A program made the position numbers and the translations under genes. Shown here one piece after another: positions 23,382 to 35,220 of a DNA stretch of 64,000 nucleotides. The stretch comes from Linnemannia hyalina (Eukaryota > Mortierellomycota > Mortierellomycetes > Mortierellales > Mortierellaceae), in the NCBI GenBank assembly GCA_019671135.1, contig JAHRHY010000016.1, forward strand, positions 310,001 through 374,000, in the 5' to 3' direction. Under the pieces are notes generated by a model. That model ran no database searches. It worked only from the letters and a program-made list of their open reading frames with translations, and was not told the DNA's origin. Positions within the stretch are counted from its first letter, which is position 1, and every line of letters begins with the position of its first letter.

Positions 23382-25865
23382 TGTAATCTTGCCATTGTGA
23401 AGGTGAGAGGAGGAAGAGTTGAGCCAATGGAGCTGACGAGCTAATGGAATACCGAGTTACTGGAAGGTCTGCTAGAGCGAACTCCGAATTCGGTGACGCA
23501 ATTCTCGCGCCCATTATCGGTCGGGTTTAGTGACATCACCTACACCTGTGACCGATGCTTCTCTTTTTCATTGATGCACTTCAACGAGTTCTCCACTACA
23601 CTCTCGACTGCCTCCATCCCTTCTTCGTCCGCCATCACCTCCCAGGACCTGTTTCGTTGATGCAGCGCTACACCGTCGATTCGTTCTGCGATCACCATTG
23701 AGATCTCTCCGGGATTGCAATTCGCCGCGGCAGCGTGAATCGAAGTGCTACATCGATGGAGCAGGGAAGGAGCAGATGCAGCTCTATACCCGATTCTCTC
23801 TGCGAACACCGTATCGAGGTCTCCTCCGAGTTGCATTTCACCGCGGCAGAGTTGAGTCGATGTGCTGCCTCTGTCCCTTCCTCCTCCGCCGACATACGTC
23901 CATCAGTTTGTTGTGTTAATGAACGCGTTTGCGATGTACTATTCCCATCAACTAATCAGCACTTTACCGATGAGAGTAATAGGTCATAAATCTTGAATGG
24001 ACGTCCATGCCCTGTTTATACGCGAGTAGCCAAGTGTCGTCAGTTTCTGGACATCGAGCCACGAAAAGGTTGAAACGGCTCTGGGGGTTGACAGGAGAGA
24101 GGTGAACGCGGAAAACGACTACCTCCCCGATCCTACTTTGCTCTTCCTTCTTTTCTTTTCGTCCAGATCTTCATAACCTTTCATGGCCAGCCCCTCCAAA
24201 AAAAAAAAAAAAAAAAAAAAAAAGAGGGTATCAGGAACTAGCCGCTTACCTGTAACGCATCTCGGACCGTTCGCTCATCTTTACTGGCTCCTACCCTCGC
24301 TCTCACGGGTGAAATTCCCCTTATGTTTTTCGTCACTTTTTCCGCTCAATGCACGGAAGCAGTCAAAGTACGAGAGGCTAGGGGATTTTAGATATGTTCG
24401 CTGCTATCAGCCAAATGTTCTACAGTTCAACCTGTTCTCACATCAGCCCAAATCTTTGGCAGCTCCAGATCAAGGTTGTTCTTGATAAGAAGTTGCATTT
24501 GAGCTAACACGTTCTCCTACAATCGTGTATGTCGTGGTGCATAAAACAAAAAAAATGACTTCTCGTTCATGACAATTGACACCGTTCCTCTTCTTGTTCT
24601 CAGTCCTGTTTAGTTTGTCCGCATCTTTTTTCTTCACTCCTCTTGACACGCATAGAAGCGGAGAAATCTTAAGGAATAAAAAGGCGGACTATCGAAAACA
24701 AATGACAAAAATGCGGAAGTGAACCTAGCGCTAAGGGTCTCTCGAGCGAAAAAAACGCCTGAAAGAGCACCAAAAAAAAGACTGTTTTTGCCACCAAACT
24801 GTTAATTGTTTCAGGTCCCTCAAGGAAAGAACAACGACTCGCAGACACTCATCCTTTTGAATCTTTCTCCTCATCCGAAATCTCTCCATTCCTCCTTGTT
24901 TCTTACAACCTACAGTCACCAGCACAAAGTCTTTTAGTGTTCGCAATGTCCGGCACTGGGCTGAAGTGACATTTTCTCGGATCACGAACAATCAAGTCCC
25001 TCAGTAAACGTGCTTGGGTTTGAAATAGTTGTGTCCAAGAGTCGAGATCCAAATCTGTTCTTACTATTGAGAAAACACGTGCATTTCATGGGTCACCTTT
25101 GCTCTTCACCTTTTTTTTGATGGGGCATGCATGCACGAAATATTGCACAAAAGAAATCACAGCGCCATATGTGTCCTTTCTGTTTTCTGTTTGTTAACTC
25201 ATCCTCGCATACTCTGTCGTAGATGTTGTCCCGCAAAACAAAAAAAACAACTTTACCAGGCATCCATCGAAGGCTTCCGCTGAATGGTTTTTACATTGTG
25301 CCCCTACCCTTCATGCCCTCTGTCTCTTCTGTTTATTATCTGTGCTTGTTTTTAACACGCCAGAGGTCCAAGAAAAACTGGCTCAGAGACAGAGAGGGAA
25401 TATTCAACACCTACTTTACTCGCTATTGGCCTTCCTCAATCCAATGCTCCATCTCTCATTTTACATTGTTTACATGTATTAGATGCATGATTTTGCTTTT
25501 CTTTACCAAGGGTCGACCGATCATGCATGGATGCATAAGAGGAACCAATCGCTTTGCTATCTTTGCCACTCTGCAGCCAAAACTTATTCACAAGGACATG
25601 TAACTTCATCATCGTGTCCCTTGAACACATCCTTTCCTTATTCTTCTATTTTGCTTCTCTCGATTTCTCAAAGACCATTCGTAATCGACAGGTATCGCCC
25701 TCTCCCCTTTTTAAAGCACCACATCAACATTTCATATTTTCCATTGACACCCTCTCACTACATTCCATCTCTTCAATTTCCCCTTTACCCAGCCGTTGCA
25801 CCTCACCGCTCACACCCACCTCTTTGCCTCCCTCCTTGGTCCAATTCACCCGTACGGGCCTACAG
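23382..25865. other. Intergenic region before the orphan membrane-protein gene
   Basis: Apart from the diverged duplication, no gene is supported. A long A-run of about 26 bases at 24198-24223 could be a retroposed tail or plain slippage; no coding element precedes it. The last 250 bp (25620-25865) are pyrimidine-rich and act as leader for the gene starting at 25866. Confidence 0.4.
23600..23890. repeat. Diverged tandem duplication of about 125 bp
   Basis: Two adjacent blocks, about 23671-23740 and 23791-23865, share the same order of words: CGATTC, TCTGCGA.CACC, GAG.TCTC, GAGTTGCA/GGATTGCA, CCGCGGCAG and TCGA.GTGCT. They differ at many sites, so the duplication is old. On the minus strand both halves read similar short protein phrases (AERIDGVALH versus QRESGIELHL), hinting at a former repeat-containing coding exon, but no intact gene is visible. 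Confidence 0.5.
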
Positions 25866-27683
25866 ATGCACACCAAGACAAAAATACACCTTACGGTCGC
25901 TTTTGCACTAGCGATCCTACAAGTCGTTGGGTCAGCTCCTCCCACCGACTGCCCCGACTTACCCCTTGCTTCCGCGGCCGCCCTCGACACGGAAGACAAA
26001 TCAGGACGGGTCTACCGCTGGATCGCAATCGGCTGCGGCGCGGTCATCAACATCATCATTGGTGGCTACGCGGGCCTGACCAACATCCTCGAGACCGAGG
26101 GCCGATGGACCCAACGACTCGAGTTTGTCAAGGACGAGAGCAAATGGTGGACTGGGATGAGCACCATTGTCCTTGTCGCATTCGCAATGGACCTGGTGGC
26201 CTTCTCGAAGGGCGAGAGCGTGGATGCGACGATCTTATTGCTGGCTGCCGAGGTCGGTATTGTCATCTTTATTTATGTGGTGCAGGGCACGTTGCATGCC
26301 GAATTTCGCCATTTGCTTTGGTTGGCATGGACGGGGAACAGTCGGACTGGGTGTGGGGGTTTGGAGGCGGCTATGATGACGGGTCTTATTACTGATAGAC
26401 AGAGGTTGAGTTTGATGACCATGACGGAGAAACGGCAACGGCAGCAACCGGTCGCTCAGTTCGAGTCCAGTGTCGATATACCAGGCTACGGTGCTGTGCT
26501 CTCGCCCAAGATAAAGCAGGACCTCGTCGCCGTCCTCAAGCATAGAGCAGAGAACATGACAACCACAGGAAACGACCATAAAACAGCCCCCGAGGTTGTC
26601 GCCGAGATTTTCACCGAGATTGGATCCACTCCATCTGCCAAGAAATTTATCTACCCACCACATCAAGTTGACCAGACAAAAATGAGCATCCTGTGGGGAG
26701 GTAGGAACTGCGGTCTATTCTCGCCACGAGTCTCCAGAGGCATTACGGGATATACACTGGACAGGATTCGGTCGTCGTATTCGCTCGTGAACGTTGACGA
26801 GTCGAAATGGATGTTTGTCGCTGGTGGTATCGTCGCACGGAACAAAGGGTTGAATCCTGCGAGAATGATCTGTGGCCTGACAATAACCACTGAAGGAGCC
26901 ACAGGAGGAGGAAGAGGAGGAGGAGAAAAAGAAGGAGGAGTTTCGACGGCGGCTGTCAGGACAACCGTCCCCGAAGCAGCAGCGACAGCAACGACGACCC
27001 TAAACATCAAGCTGATTGACGAGGTCGAGACAACCTCCAAATGGCGACCCCGCCAGGCGAAGTCGAGCAGGAGTCGATACGCTCAAGAGTCCAACGCCCA
27101 ATTCTCAGGGCTCGGTCAACCGTTCTGTACTTCAGTCGTCGAGATTGCGCTGTTGATGCAAGACATCCCGAACCGTATCGTCGTCAAAGCGCTTCTGGCA
27201 AACGTCGAACAACAGTCGTGCGAAAAGATGTGGAGGATCCAGGCCCTCTTCGATAGTGACAGCAGCAGCAACAGTAGCAGCATCGTCATTCAGGACGCGA
27301 TGTATGTATGCCAGTACATGACATTCTGCGCCAAGCTCAACTGGTACGGCAAGAACGACGAGAGACCGGATCTGATTATGGGTCTGTTGTACGCGTCTTT
27401 CAAGAACTTGGACTGGGCTATTGGCCACGCGGACGAGGGACAATTATCGATTATTCTGAGGGAGGAGCTGAGGGGGCTGGACCTTGGAGTGATGGGTGAA
27501 AAGACCGTCAACATCCTCGTCTGTCTTGGGGCGTACCTGGGAATCGAGGCAACCCTTCGCCAACGAGTCATAGATAACTTGTTCAGCAAGTTCGCCACCG
27601 ACGGTGCCGTTCAGATAGTGCTTTCCGAGGGCACAACCTCGAGTACGGTGCAGACATCTAACGCGGTACATTTATATATCTAG
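25866..27683 (+). CDS. Orphan membrane protein, 605 aa, single exon
   Basis: The ATG at 25866 is preferred over upstream in-frame codons because a signal-like hydrophobic segment begins there (about residues 8-24, followed by a short Cys/Pro-containing region). Three further hydrophobic segments follow at about 52-73, 98-113 and 121-140, then a soluble part of about 450 residues. The soluble part has a Gly-rich stretch (GGGRGGG near 365), Ser-rich loops and otherwise ordinary globular composition. No catalytic motif or named domain was recognised. Codon use resembles the core genes, so it is probably a real gene. It looks lineage-specific: a short N-terminal membrane anchor carrying a large cytosolic or lumenal domain. 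No intron was needed. Confidence 0.7.
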   Translation: MHTKTKIHLTVAFALAILQVVGSAPPTDCPDLPLASAAALDTEDKSGRVYRWIAIGCGAVINIIIGGYAGLTNILETEGRWTQRLEFVKDESKWWTGMSTIVLVAFAMDLVAFSKGESVDATILLLAAEVGIVIFIYVVQGTLHAEFRHLLWLAWTGNSRTGCGGLEAAMMTGLITDRQRLSLMTMTEKRQRQQPVAQFESSVDIPGYGAVLSPKIKQDLVAVLKHRAENMTTTGNDHKTAPEVVAEIFTEIGSTPSAKKFIYPPHQVDQTKMSILWGGRNCGLFSPRVSRGITGYTLDRIRSSYSLVNVDESKWMFVAGGIVARNKGLNPARMICGLTITTEGATGGGRGGGEKEGGVSTAAVRTTVPEAAATATTTLNIKLIDEVETTSKWRPRQAKSSRSRYAQESNAQFSGLGQPFCTSVVEIALLMQDIPNRIVVKALLANVEQQSCEKMWRIQALFDSDSSSNSSSIVIQDAMYVCQYMTFCAKLNWYGKNDERPDLIMGLLYASFKNLDWAIGHADEGQLSIILREELRGLDLGVMGEKTVNILVCLGAYLGIEATLRQRVIDNLFSKFATDGAVQIVLSEGTTSSTVQTSNAVHLYI

Positions 27684-28513
27684 TTTACTAATTCATAAAC
27701 ATAGAAACGACTTTCCAAAAAGAAGTCAGCACGTAGAGGAAGGAGGGGTTCTTGAAGAAAGGAAGCAAGTAGCAAGTTACATCAACAAAAAAAGGTTCAA
27801 CACTGCACTACTTGTGGTGGCTGGGTATATAAAAAAAAGTAGAAAGAGGTGTCCGAAAAAATTCCGCGAAAGAAGTATAAGGAAGAGAGGTATGGTACGC
27901 AGCACAAAATCAGGCCAGTCGAAAAATATGCGAGGAGAAAGTGTGAAATTCGAGGCAGCGGCGTGAGAATATGTTCGGAAAGCTGTTATCATCGATACCG
28001 ATGGACACACGCTGGAAGACCTCAAGTTCGGGCGCGGGATTAAGCTGAACAACGCAACCTCAGCAGGGTAAGTGATTACCATGCTCATCCACTGATGGAG
28101 GTAAATCTGCTATCCCACCTGGGGTGACTGTCTACCGACACCCAAACAGACCCTCTCCTCAAGCGGAGATGGCAAATGCGCAAAAACACATTGAAACCTG
28201 GCTAGCTGATGGGGTTATTGCTCCAACCCTGGCCGCGTGTCATATTTGAACCAACTTACCCTTGCGACAAGAAGAGACTTAGAGGGGCATATCCTAAGGA
28301 CAGGTCTCTGTCTTTGCCCAAGAAACATGAAAGCCACCTGATCAACTGCGACAACCTTCCGATGCCGCATTGAAAAATTCTAGAGAAATATACTGGCCAT
28401 AAATGTCTTTTTTACTGTTGACCTGAGACATGAGTACCCCTTCCAACTCGCTGAGAAATGTCATCCACTTACCACCTGGTCGACTCCACTGATTCAGTGC
28501 TCGACAACGATAA
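27684..28513. other. Intergenic, no gene seen
   Basis: AT-rich after the orphan gene. Short open frames only. The sequence at 28458-28513 contains an ATG and TAA upstream of the decayed coding stretch and may once have been part of that gene. Confidence 0.4.
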
Positions 28514-28945
28514 TCCCACCCTCGTTGGGCTGAAGAGGGGTTTTCCCTCACACTTCCAAACTTCCCGGCACCAGGACCCTCCCAGTCAGGACCCGCTTCC
28601 GCCGCCCGAGACCCCCATAGCTCAGCATCCCTTAACCACCTTGAGCGTCACCTTGCTCAGCTCGGGACCCAATGGAACGAGACTTGCAAGGAGTTACAAA
28701 AGGTTGCCAGAAAGGCGGAAGACGCGTTTAGAAAACCGGAGATGTTGGAGTGGCAGAGACAACGCTGTCAGTGGCTTCAGGGTCAGGGACGAAGTCTGCG
28801 CAGGGATATACAACGACTGATTCCGCCCCCCTTAGATTCCAATCTGACACCGTACTGTACTATGTTGCTTGGACAAGATACAATGAGACACTTTGGTCGT
28901 ACTGGGTGCAACACTCCGCCAACAACCTTGAACCATCACCACCAT
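28514..28945 (+). pseudogene. Decayed gene with coiled-coil segment
   Basis: From 28514 to about 28820 one frame reads a convincing protein: a Pro/Ser-rich start, then an amphipathic charged helix (HLERHLAQLGTQW, KELQKVARKAEDAFRKPEM, ending in a QWLQGQGRSLRRD-type segment). Coding sense then moves to another frame from about 28755 to 28945 (SDTVLYYVAWTRYNETLW, then HSANNLEP). No good splice pair links the two and no start was found, so a frameshifted remnant is the best reading. The family is not recognised. A pyrimidine-rich non-coding stretch follows. Confidence 0.45.
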
Positions 28946-29627
28946 GTTTTGCAGTTCTGGTCTTTTGTCTCCGACCCCCACACTCTCTCTTGTCACTCTG
29001 TTCCCTTTCTTCTTCCTCCTTTCTTCATCTGTCTCTTCATTCTGTCTCTTCACCCTGGCTCTTCTTTTCTCTGTCGTTCTTTTTCTCTCGTTATTTTCTC
29101 CCTCTTTTCTTTCCCTATTCTCTCTCCCCTCTCATATCCTTCATTCTTCCTTCGCCACCCTTACTCACGACTTTTTTTTAAGGGTAAGGATGATCCCCAA
29201 GTTCCTTGCATCTGCTGCGTCTACCTCGGCTTCACGCCCCTTGTGTGTGTCGCGTATCCCCTGCCCCCATGCCCTTTCGTGTTCCACGTCTCCCCCATCT
29301 CATGTCTTTGGTCGCCTCCCTTTGTTTATTATTTTAACCAAGCCCAAGCCCAATCATGGCCTCAAAACTTGATGAATTTTTTTAAGAGGGAAAGGTGCAA
29401 CATGTTAGGTTTACTATTGCACTCTAGTTAGTCATTCTCTGTCTTACGTTCTCATCTTTGACGCTTCATGACACTGCACCTAGAAACCTAGTTAGCGACT
29501 TGTATATGTAGCAGTAGCATAATAATACCAATCATCAGTAATTGCTCCAACTCTCGTCCCCATCCATGGACTCACTATCTCTGACTTCTGCTATTGCACA
29601 ATGGCAGAAGTAGCAGCAGGGGAAGCC
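28946..29627. other. Pyrimidine-rich spacer, no gene
   Basis: Largely C/T sequence (28980-29180) whose open frames are low-complexity Ser/Leu/Phe and not protein-like. AT-rich sequence follows until the end of the next, minus-strand pseudogene. Confidence 0.4.
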
Positions 29628-31316
29628 TCAGTGAAAAAAGAAGGTGGATACGTTAATATGTAAGAGTACATTACATGAGATGTGCCAACCGGGAGAGCTA
29701 GTGGGAGTGGTAAGGGTTGTTGCCCAGAAATCTCTAATGCCCCGGTTGGAGGTCTTATGGGGAGCTTTGGTGGCATCCGCAATCTGGTCGGCAGTCTCAG
29801 AGAACTCCTTCTTGTATTCGTATTCAAGGAGTCTCTCAAGTACGGAGAGGATGTGGGTTGTGGTGGAGCCTCTCCACCATATCGGGAACATGACGGTAGA
29901 CTCTGCATACATCTGATATAAAGGCGTCCTCGGCGCTGGCGAAGGTTGTAAAAGGTGATCGAAGGGCCAGATATGCGCAAGCCAATAGTCTTGAGGCTAC
30001 TATGGATATTTCGCGTGGATCTTGCACGAATCAAGTCGTGCATGTCCTTCATGGTCTTCGCCATTTTCCGCGTATCCGTCAGGGCCTTGGTCGACGTAGC
30101 CCCAGCGCTCTTCTTGGCGGCCTCGATGATGCAGATTCAAGCCGGGTGTCGGAGGTCACAATCAACCCGTCGGCCATCCGACCCAGGAACTGCCTGTCGT
30201 CGAAGTTCTTTAACTTGTTCCTCCGTAGGGCTGATGCTTGAGATGAGGTCTCTCCTGGCTGATGGTCGAGCCTGGTCGAGCCTGGTCTCGCTGTCAAAAA
30301 AATGCTAATGACGCTCCACCTTGTGCATAAACCATACCTCTGATTGCTCGCCAGGAAGGATGAAGTTTCCCTTGCGGTATATGAAGTAGAGTTGCTGCAC
30401 GCAGTGGTGGACAAGTCGACGGAATTCCTTGTTGAGGAGAGCACCTGCAGCAGTGACGAACATACTGGTCCATCCACCCGCTAGAAGGTCGTCCATTTCG
30501 CTCGGCGACTTGTCATACAGGGAGAGATAATCCAGTTCCTCGGGGGAAAGGCTCGCCATTCGTCCTCCTGACTGCTGTCCCAATGCCTCTCGCAATTCAA
30601 TCTTGTCCGACTCCTCGGGAAACAAGTCAATGATGGCTTCGATACCCTCAATAACAAAACCATGAAGGGCCAACTCGTACGGCAGCATCTTGATGTGCTC
30701 AGCAATCACTTGATCGGCCACCGCACCAGAAGTCAGCATCCAGGCCTCATCCCTGAACGCATTGTAGTGCTTTAACAACTCCTCCTGCATCTTGGCAAGT
30801 CCGATTGCGCTAAGGGCGCTGTTACTGCGGTTGCTATTGCTGTTGTTGCTTCTGCTGCTGTTGCTGCTTCTGCTTCTGCTTCTGCTGCTGCCTCTGCTGC
30901 AGCCTCTGCTTCTGTTGCTACCACTGCTGCGTCCTGAGTGAGTTGATGCTGACGATGAGGTGCAGGCAGAAGGTGGTGACGTGGCATTGGCGGCGGCGGC
31001 TGTGGTCGACTCATGGATCTCCATATACGGAGCGCTCTTGAAAGCAGTAGCGAACCCGATCACGTCTATCAGCTCCTTGATAGACTCGTACGCAGTCATG
31101 TTATCGTCCCTGAAAAAGTCCTTGACTTGCTTCCATCCCTTGCCATCGCCTCCTCTGTTGCCGAACGATGTCGTGCATGAAGAAACTTGAGAACCTAATG
31201 GGTTGAGGCGACGGGGTACTTCTCATGGCGACAATGTAGTGGACACAGTATCCTTCGAGTTTCTTGGGTCGGGCACAAAAGATCTCCATCGTCAGAATAT
31301 CTGTCAGGAGGGCAGC
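29628..31316 (-). pseudogene. Decayed multi-exon gene of unknown family
   Basis: An exon starting after ATAG at 31316 reads ALLTDILTMEIFCARPKKL. A frame change lies between it and the long frame ending at 30305, which starts near FFRDDNMTAYESIKEL. That frame carries an Arg/Ser/Asn-rich low-complexity patch and a globular stretch (EELLKHYNAFRDEAWML to FILPGEQSE). A donor GTATGG after GEQSE precedes a piece with DLISSISPTEEQVKELRRQ, which meets an in-frame TGA at 30137-30139 and continues in the same frame as IIEAAKKSAGATSTK. A 1-nt shift near 29915-29922 is then needed to continue into LYQMYAESTVMFPIWWRGS. At least three lesions mark it as decayed. No domain was recognised, although WWRGSTTTHILSVLE looks like a conserved core. 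Confidence 0.55.
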
Positions 31317-31827
31317 CTATGAAAGAATCTAAACAAAGTCAAGGTCCACTGCATGAATATACTGCTCTAGTTATTGCCATCTCCATCAAGCACTGGCTGC
31401 TTTGATAGCCGAGGCTCCTCCTGATGAAGGTTTAAAGAGAGAGAAAGGATGGAGGTGGGAGGATCAGTGCCGCATCACGAATTCTTCATTCTTCTTACCA
31501 TTTGTCAATCTTGTAGCAAGGTACTCACCTCCCCTACTGCTCTCGGTGACACTCGCTTTGGCTTTTTCGTGGTACGCGGGGATGATGCTGGCGCGGGCGA
31601 TGGCGACGTTGGCATTGCCTCTGGTGGTTCACTGATGCTATTATATAAATCCAGCGGTCGCAATCCATTCTATTACGTCATAAATCGCGTGGGTTCCGGG
31701 GACAATGGGCCAACCCATTCTGGGAAAAGTGGACTGCAATTCTCATTTCCTAGTCAGGACCTAAGACACTTTCCATTTGACAGTGCATTTGACAGCAACA
31801 ATTGATTTGACATTACTATCTTTTTAT
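31317..31827. other. Left flank of the MULE-Fanzor pair
   Basis: No gene supported. It contains ATCGCGTGGGTT-CC-GGGGACAA at 31684-31705, which recurs without the CC on the far side of the Fanzor gene at 39672-39691. Three copies of ATTTGACA lie at 31775, 31787 and 31805, just before the end of the transposase gene. A plus-strand frame here (31449-31805) was not accepted as a gene. Confidence 0.45.
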
Positions 31828-34819
31828 TCACATGCACTTTCGACCGGCATGAACCGTGTTCAAACCCTTCACCCCAAGAAGAGTGCACTCAAGGTCTGCT
31901 ACCGTGCTCTGAAAGTACTGAAGAGTGCACTTTCTTCTTTTTTTGGCGCGTGCCTCATCACCCATCGACTTCAATAAGTGTAACAGTCTTTTCTCGCACT
32001 CGTTGAACTCAATTGCTCGCTCAGACTCCCTTAATTTCATCCGCTCTGCTTTCTTCTCAGCACGGGCTAGCTCCATTTGAAGCACAACAAGAGGTACGAT
32101 AACACGCCATGCAGCTGGGATTTCATCCTCGCTAGACTCATCATCGTCTACCTCACCGCCATTGCTGATATCGTCGTCAGTCACGCCTTCATCCCGGACA
32201 AACATGCCACTTCCGTCATAACTGATATCCATGCTATTGTAAATCCGGGAGACCAAGTACATATGCTTGCAGGGCATTTGGTGCCGGACGTAGTCGGGGC
32301 ATGTGCAAAAAAGAAGTCGAGCTGCTTGTGCGTCTGCGCTGACGGCGTACTTGACATCAGGCGTAGTGAAAGAATTGACAAAGAACTACAAATGAATAAA
32401 AAAGTCAGAGGGATGTAATAATACTTAGAGAGTATTTTCAAAGGTCAGCACACATGCAAAAACAGGTTTCTTACCTCATTGTTCTCGTCCAGTTCGGCAA
32501 CCATGTCCTTGGAGGCAGCGAGTGACAACACCGCTGCCTTTTTCTTTATCGCCTTATCGTATTCTGAGAGTACAATAGGCTCCAATCCATGTACAACCTT
32601 GAAGTGATGCGTCCTGAAGTCAATGTCAATTACGCCTGTCAGCAAATGAATCAGATCATCTCCACGCATATCACGGATATGTTCCATATGTTGCCTCTTC
32701 AAAGTTGCATGCCAGCTTTCTACAAGATTGTTTGTGTTGATATGCTGGTAGTCCTGTTGACGGAGAAGGAAAAAAAGACATAGGTAAATATCTGCATTTT
32801 CTTTTGGTTATTTGTAACGATCAATGATCAAAAGACTCACCTCTCGTTGGTAAAGTACCCATCTGATTATTTTCTCTGGCTTCATCCAATTATTGTTGAT
32901 ATAATCGATCATCGAGGTTTGACCCGGAAACAAGCGCTGAAAGTTGACCCATTTTTCCTGTAGCTCGGCTTCTGAGTTCGCATACCGAACGGCATTCAAG
33001 GCCTTGCGCATATCACGGAGGCCCGCCGTCTAAATCGAACAAACCAAAAACAAACATGCATAATTTAGCCTTTGTGTGATTTGAAAAAACAACAACACGG
33101 TAACTCATCCTTTATAGGTCAAAGTACGTACGCCTCAATTCGATGTATATGTTCACATACCCCAAGCACTTCGAGAAATCCGCGCGCTTTTCGCTCCCAT
33201 GCTTGTCCCACATGAAACAAGCAGTAGTAGATCTCCAAGGTCGGAAATACCTGCTTTAGTGTTTCTGTCTCCGCGACGGAACAGTCGACCATGAACTTGG
33301 TAGCTTGTAGGCCGCAATCTGTCTTGAGCCAAGTCAGCCACTTTCTCAGTAACATGCTATAGTAGTAAGAAGAAAATATTGTGAGTACAGATGGATCGAA
33401 TTATTATTAGTAAAAAGTAACGGATGAACGAACGAGCGAACGAACGAATGAAACATAATAAATCGCGATCACTCATGAACCACATTTATTATTTTCCACT
33501 TTCCAACGGCCCATTCGACGTTCACCCAACAAGACTTACATCGACTCAGAGTTGCAAACCATAAAAGCGATCGGTATTCCCGAGCGCGATTGTCGATCTT
33601 TGACCAGAATCGTAAACAAGTACGCGGTTCCGTTGGCCTTCGGATTGTTGGGGTCCGGTCTCAATGACTTGACTGTTCTATGGGTTGAGTCCATACACAC
33701 AATCCCTTTGTTGTTGGCCATAATCTACAAATGAAAATGAACCAACGTTAGCAGCAGTGGATTGATGAGCAGATGAGAAAAACACGTAAATGAGACAACA
33801 GATCTGCTCCACTTGCCCTCATCTGGAACACTGTGCACCAAGCAAACACATAAAGGTGTTCGAAACCTTTGACCCCGTCCATAAACATGGATTTCCCTCC
33901 TTCTTGTTGGATACTGTCAAGCCAGAGCTTGACGCTTGCCGTAGCATCATCATGCTTACGAGAATCTGCAATCTTGTGTCGGTAGGCGGCTGTCCGAACA
34001 CCGCCGTAGTGCATGTAAAGGCATGGAGGCATGGGACCGAGAGTTTTTTGTTTCTCAAGCTTTATGCAGAACGAGCAAAGTACAAGAATATCGTTAGAAA
34101 AGCCATTAACAAGTAAGTCAGATGAGAGAAGTGTCGTCCAGGCAAGGAAAAATAAAATGGCAAGGAATAGAATACCGTATCCATTGTTTTTTTGTCCATC
34201 CGCAGTTGCGCCTTGATCGCCTTCCAGCTCGTTCTTGGCCATGGGTAGTTTCGCTCTCTCTTGCGGTGTATCCGGGTGATTGTGGATGCGGGTATACTCT
34301 ACTTCCACCCTGTCTTGAAGCAAGATCTTTCGAATCCTGATCATGGCAGGACAGTTAACGCCAACAGAATCCCGTTTGAGGATCAATTCCTTGGGAGGGC
34401 GATGTCTCCTGCACCTGAATAGAAGGCTCCAGTCGTACAACCGTGGTGAACCAGGTGCACCTGGCGCTGTTGCGTTTTTGATGGGGAGAAGTTGGTCGAT
34501 GTCGAGCTTTGTTTGTATGATATCCCCTTTTTTTCTGCCCTCCTGACGATGCTCAAACTGCATCGCAACTCGTTCGTTGCGCCAGAACGTCCTATGTCGA
34601 GGAATATGCGAATGAGAATTTACTAGGATCCAAGCTTGAGTTTGCAAATGGCGTACTGTGGCTGTACCTGAACTCTTCGCCTTTGAATACATGTGTCCAT
34701 GTCGCTTGTCCGTCTTCCCATACCATGTCCTCCGGGGGTATATGATGTGGTGCGACCGGGAGCAACGGGTCAAAGTCCTCAGGGTAAAGGAAAACATCCC
34801 CAGCCCTCAATGCAGTCAT
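31828..34819 (-). CDS. MULE (Mutator-like) DDE transposase with SWIM zinc finger
   Basis: Exons (minus) 34819-34668, 34591-33817, 33724-33540, 33356-33161, 33029-32841, 32753-32475 and 32385-31828 join to 2334 nt, 777 aa without a stop. The DDE core is readable: D321 in CMDSTHRT, D395 in KFMVDCSVAE followed by YYCLFHVGQAWERK, and E511 in NNLVESWHATLKRQ. A SWIM finger follows: FCTCPDYV (C619, C621) then MPCKHMYL (C631, H633). The N-terminal part has a basic segment (RCRRHRPPKELILKRD) resembling the DNA-binding region of MULEs. The tail is acidic then coiled-coil. The intron between 33817 and 33724 uses a GC-AG pair (donor GCAAGT). A possible 5'-splice GTATTC near 34175 lies inside exon 2, but the frame is open through it. 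The gene is divergent from the Fanzor gene, so both may belong to one element. Confidence 0.85.
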
Positions 34820-35220
34820 GCCTGGGAGGAGTTAGGGGGTTCAGATATGAAGGAAACTGGGAAAGGCAGCAAAAGGGGTGTAGTGATGATAAGAAGTCTT
34901 TTGTTTTTTTTGTTCTTTCAAGGGACGGCTGAGCGCGGAGTTTGATTGGATGGGAGGAGTGAAACTTTTCCCGCTCTGATGTAACATGCACGGTGGCAAA
35001 AACATAAGGAAATGATTGGTGCAAAGTCACCAGATGCTCATAGAGGAACTGGGAGGACAGAGACATTGGTCATCAAAGGAGGGTGACGGTGAATGCACCC
35101 TAATGAATATGTAGCTCGTTGTTGCTTCTTTTTCTTTTTTCTTTTTTCCTTCTTTACACTTCCAACACACACACCCACAACACACCTTACTCACCCTACT
35201 CACCCTACTTTCTCGCCCTC
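34820..35220. promoter_or_regulatory. Divergent promoter between MULE transposase and FEN1-Fanzor gene
   Basis: A 401-bp gap separates the two start codons. Its right half is a pyrimidine-rich leader with tandem CTCACCCTA words around 35187-35205, ending directly at the ATG 35221. The left half is A/T-rich. If the two genes form one mobile unit, this is its internal control region. No binding site is claimed. Confidence 0.5.

Noticed and set aside
24198..24223. A26 run as a retrogene tail
   Set aside because: No processed coding sequence or target duplication is visible beside it, and long A/T homopolymers are common in this window.
28742..29431. 229-codon plus-strand open frame
   Set aside because: Only its first 25 or so codons look like protein; the rest is a pyrimidine tract read as Ser/Leu/Phe.
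31449..31805. 118-codon plus-strand frame left of the transposase
   Set aside because: Both strands look equally open here, there is no start context or domain, and it overlaps the flank repeat.
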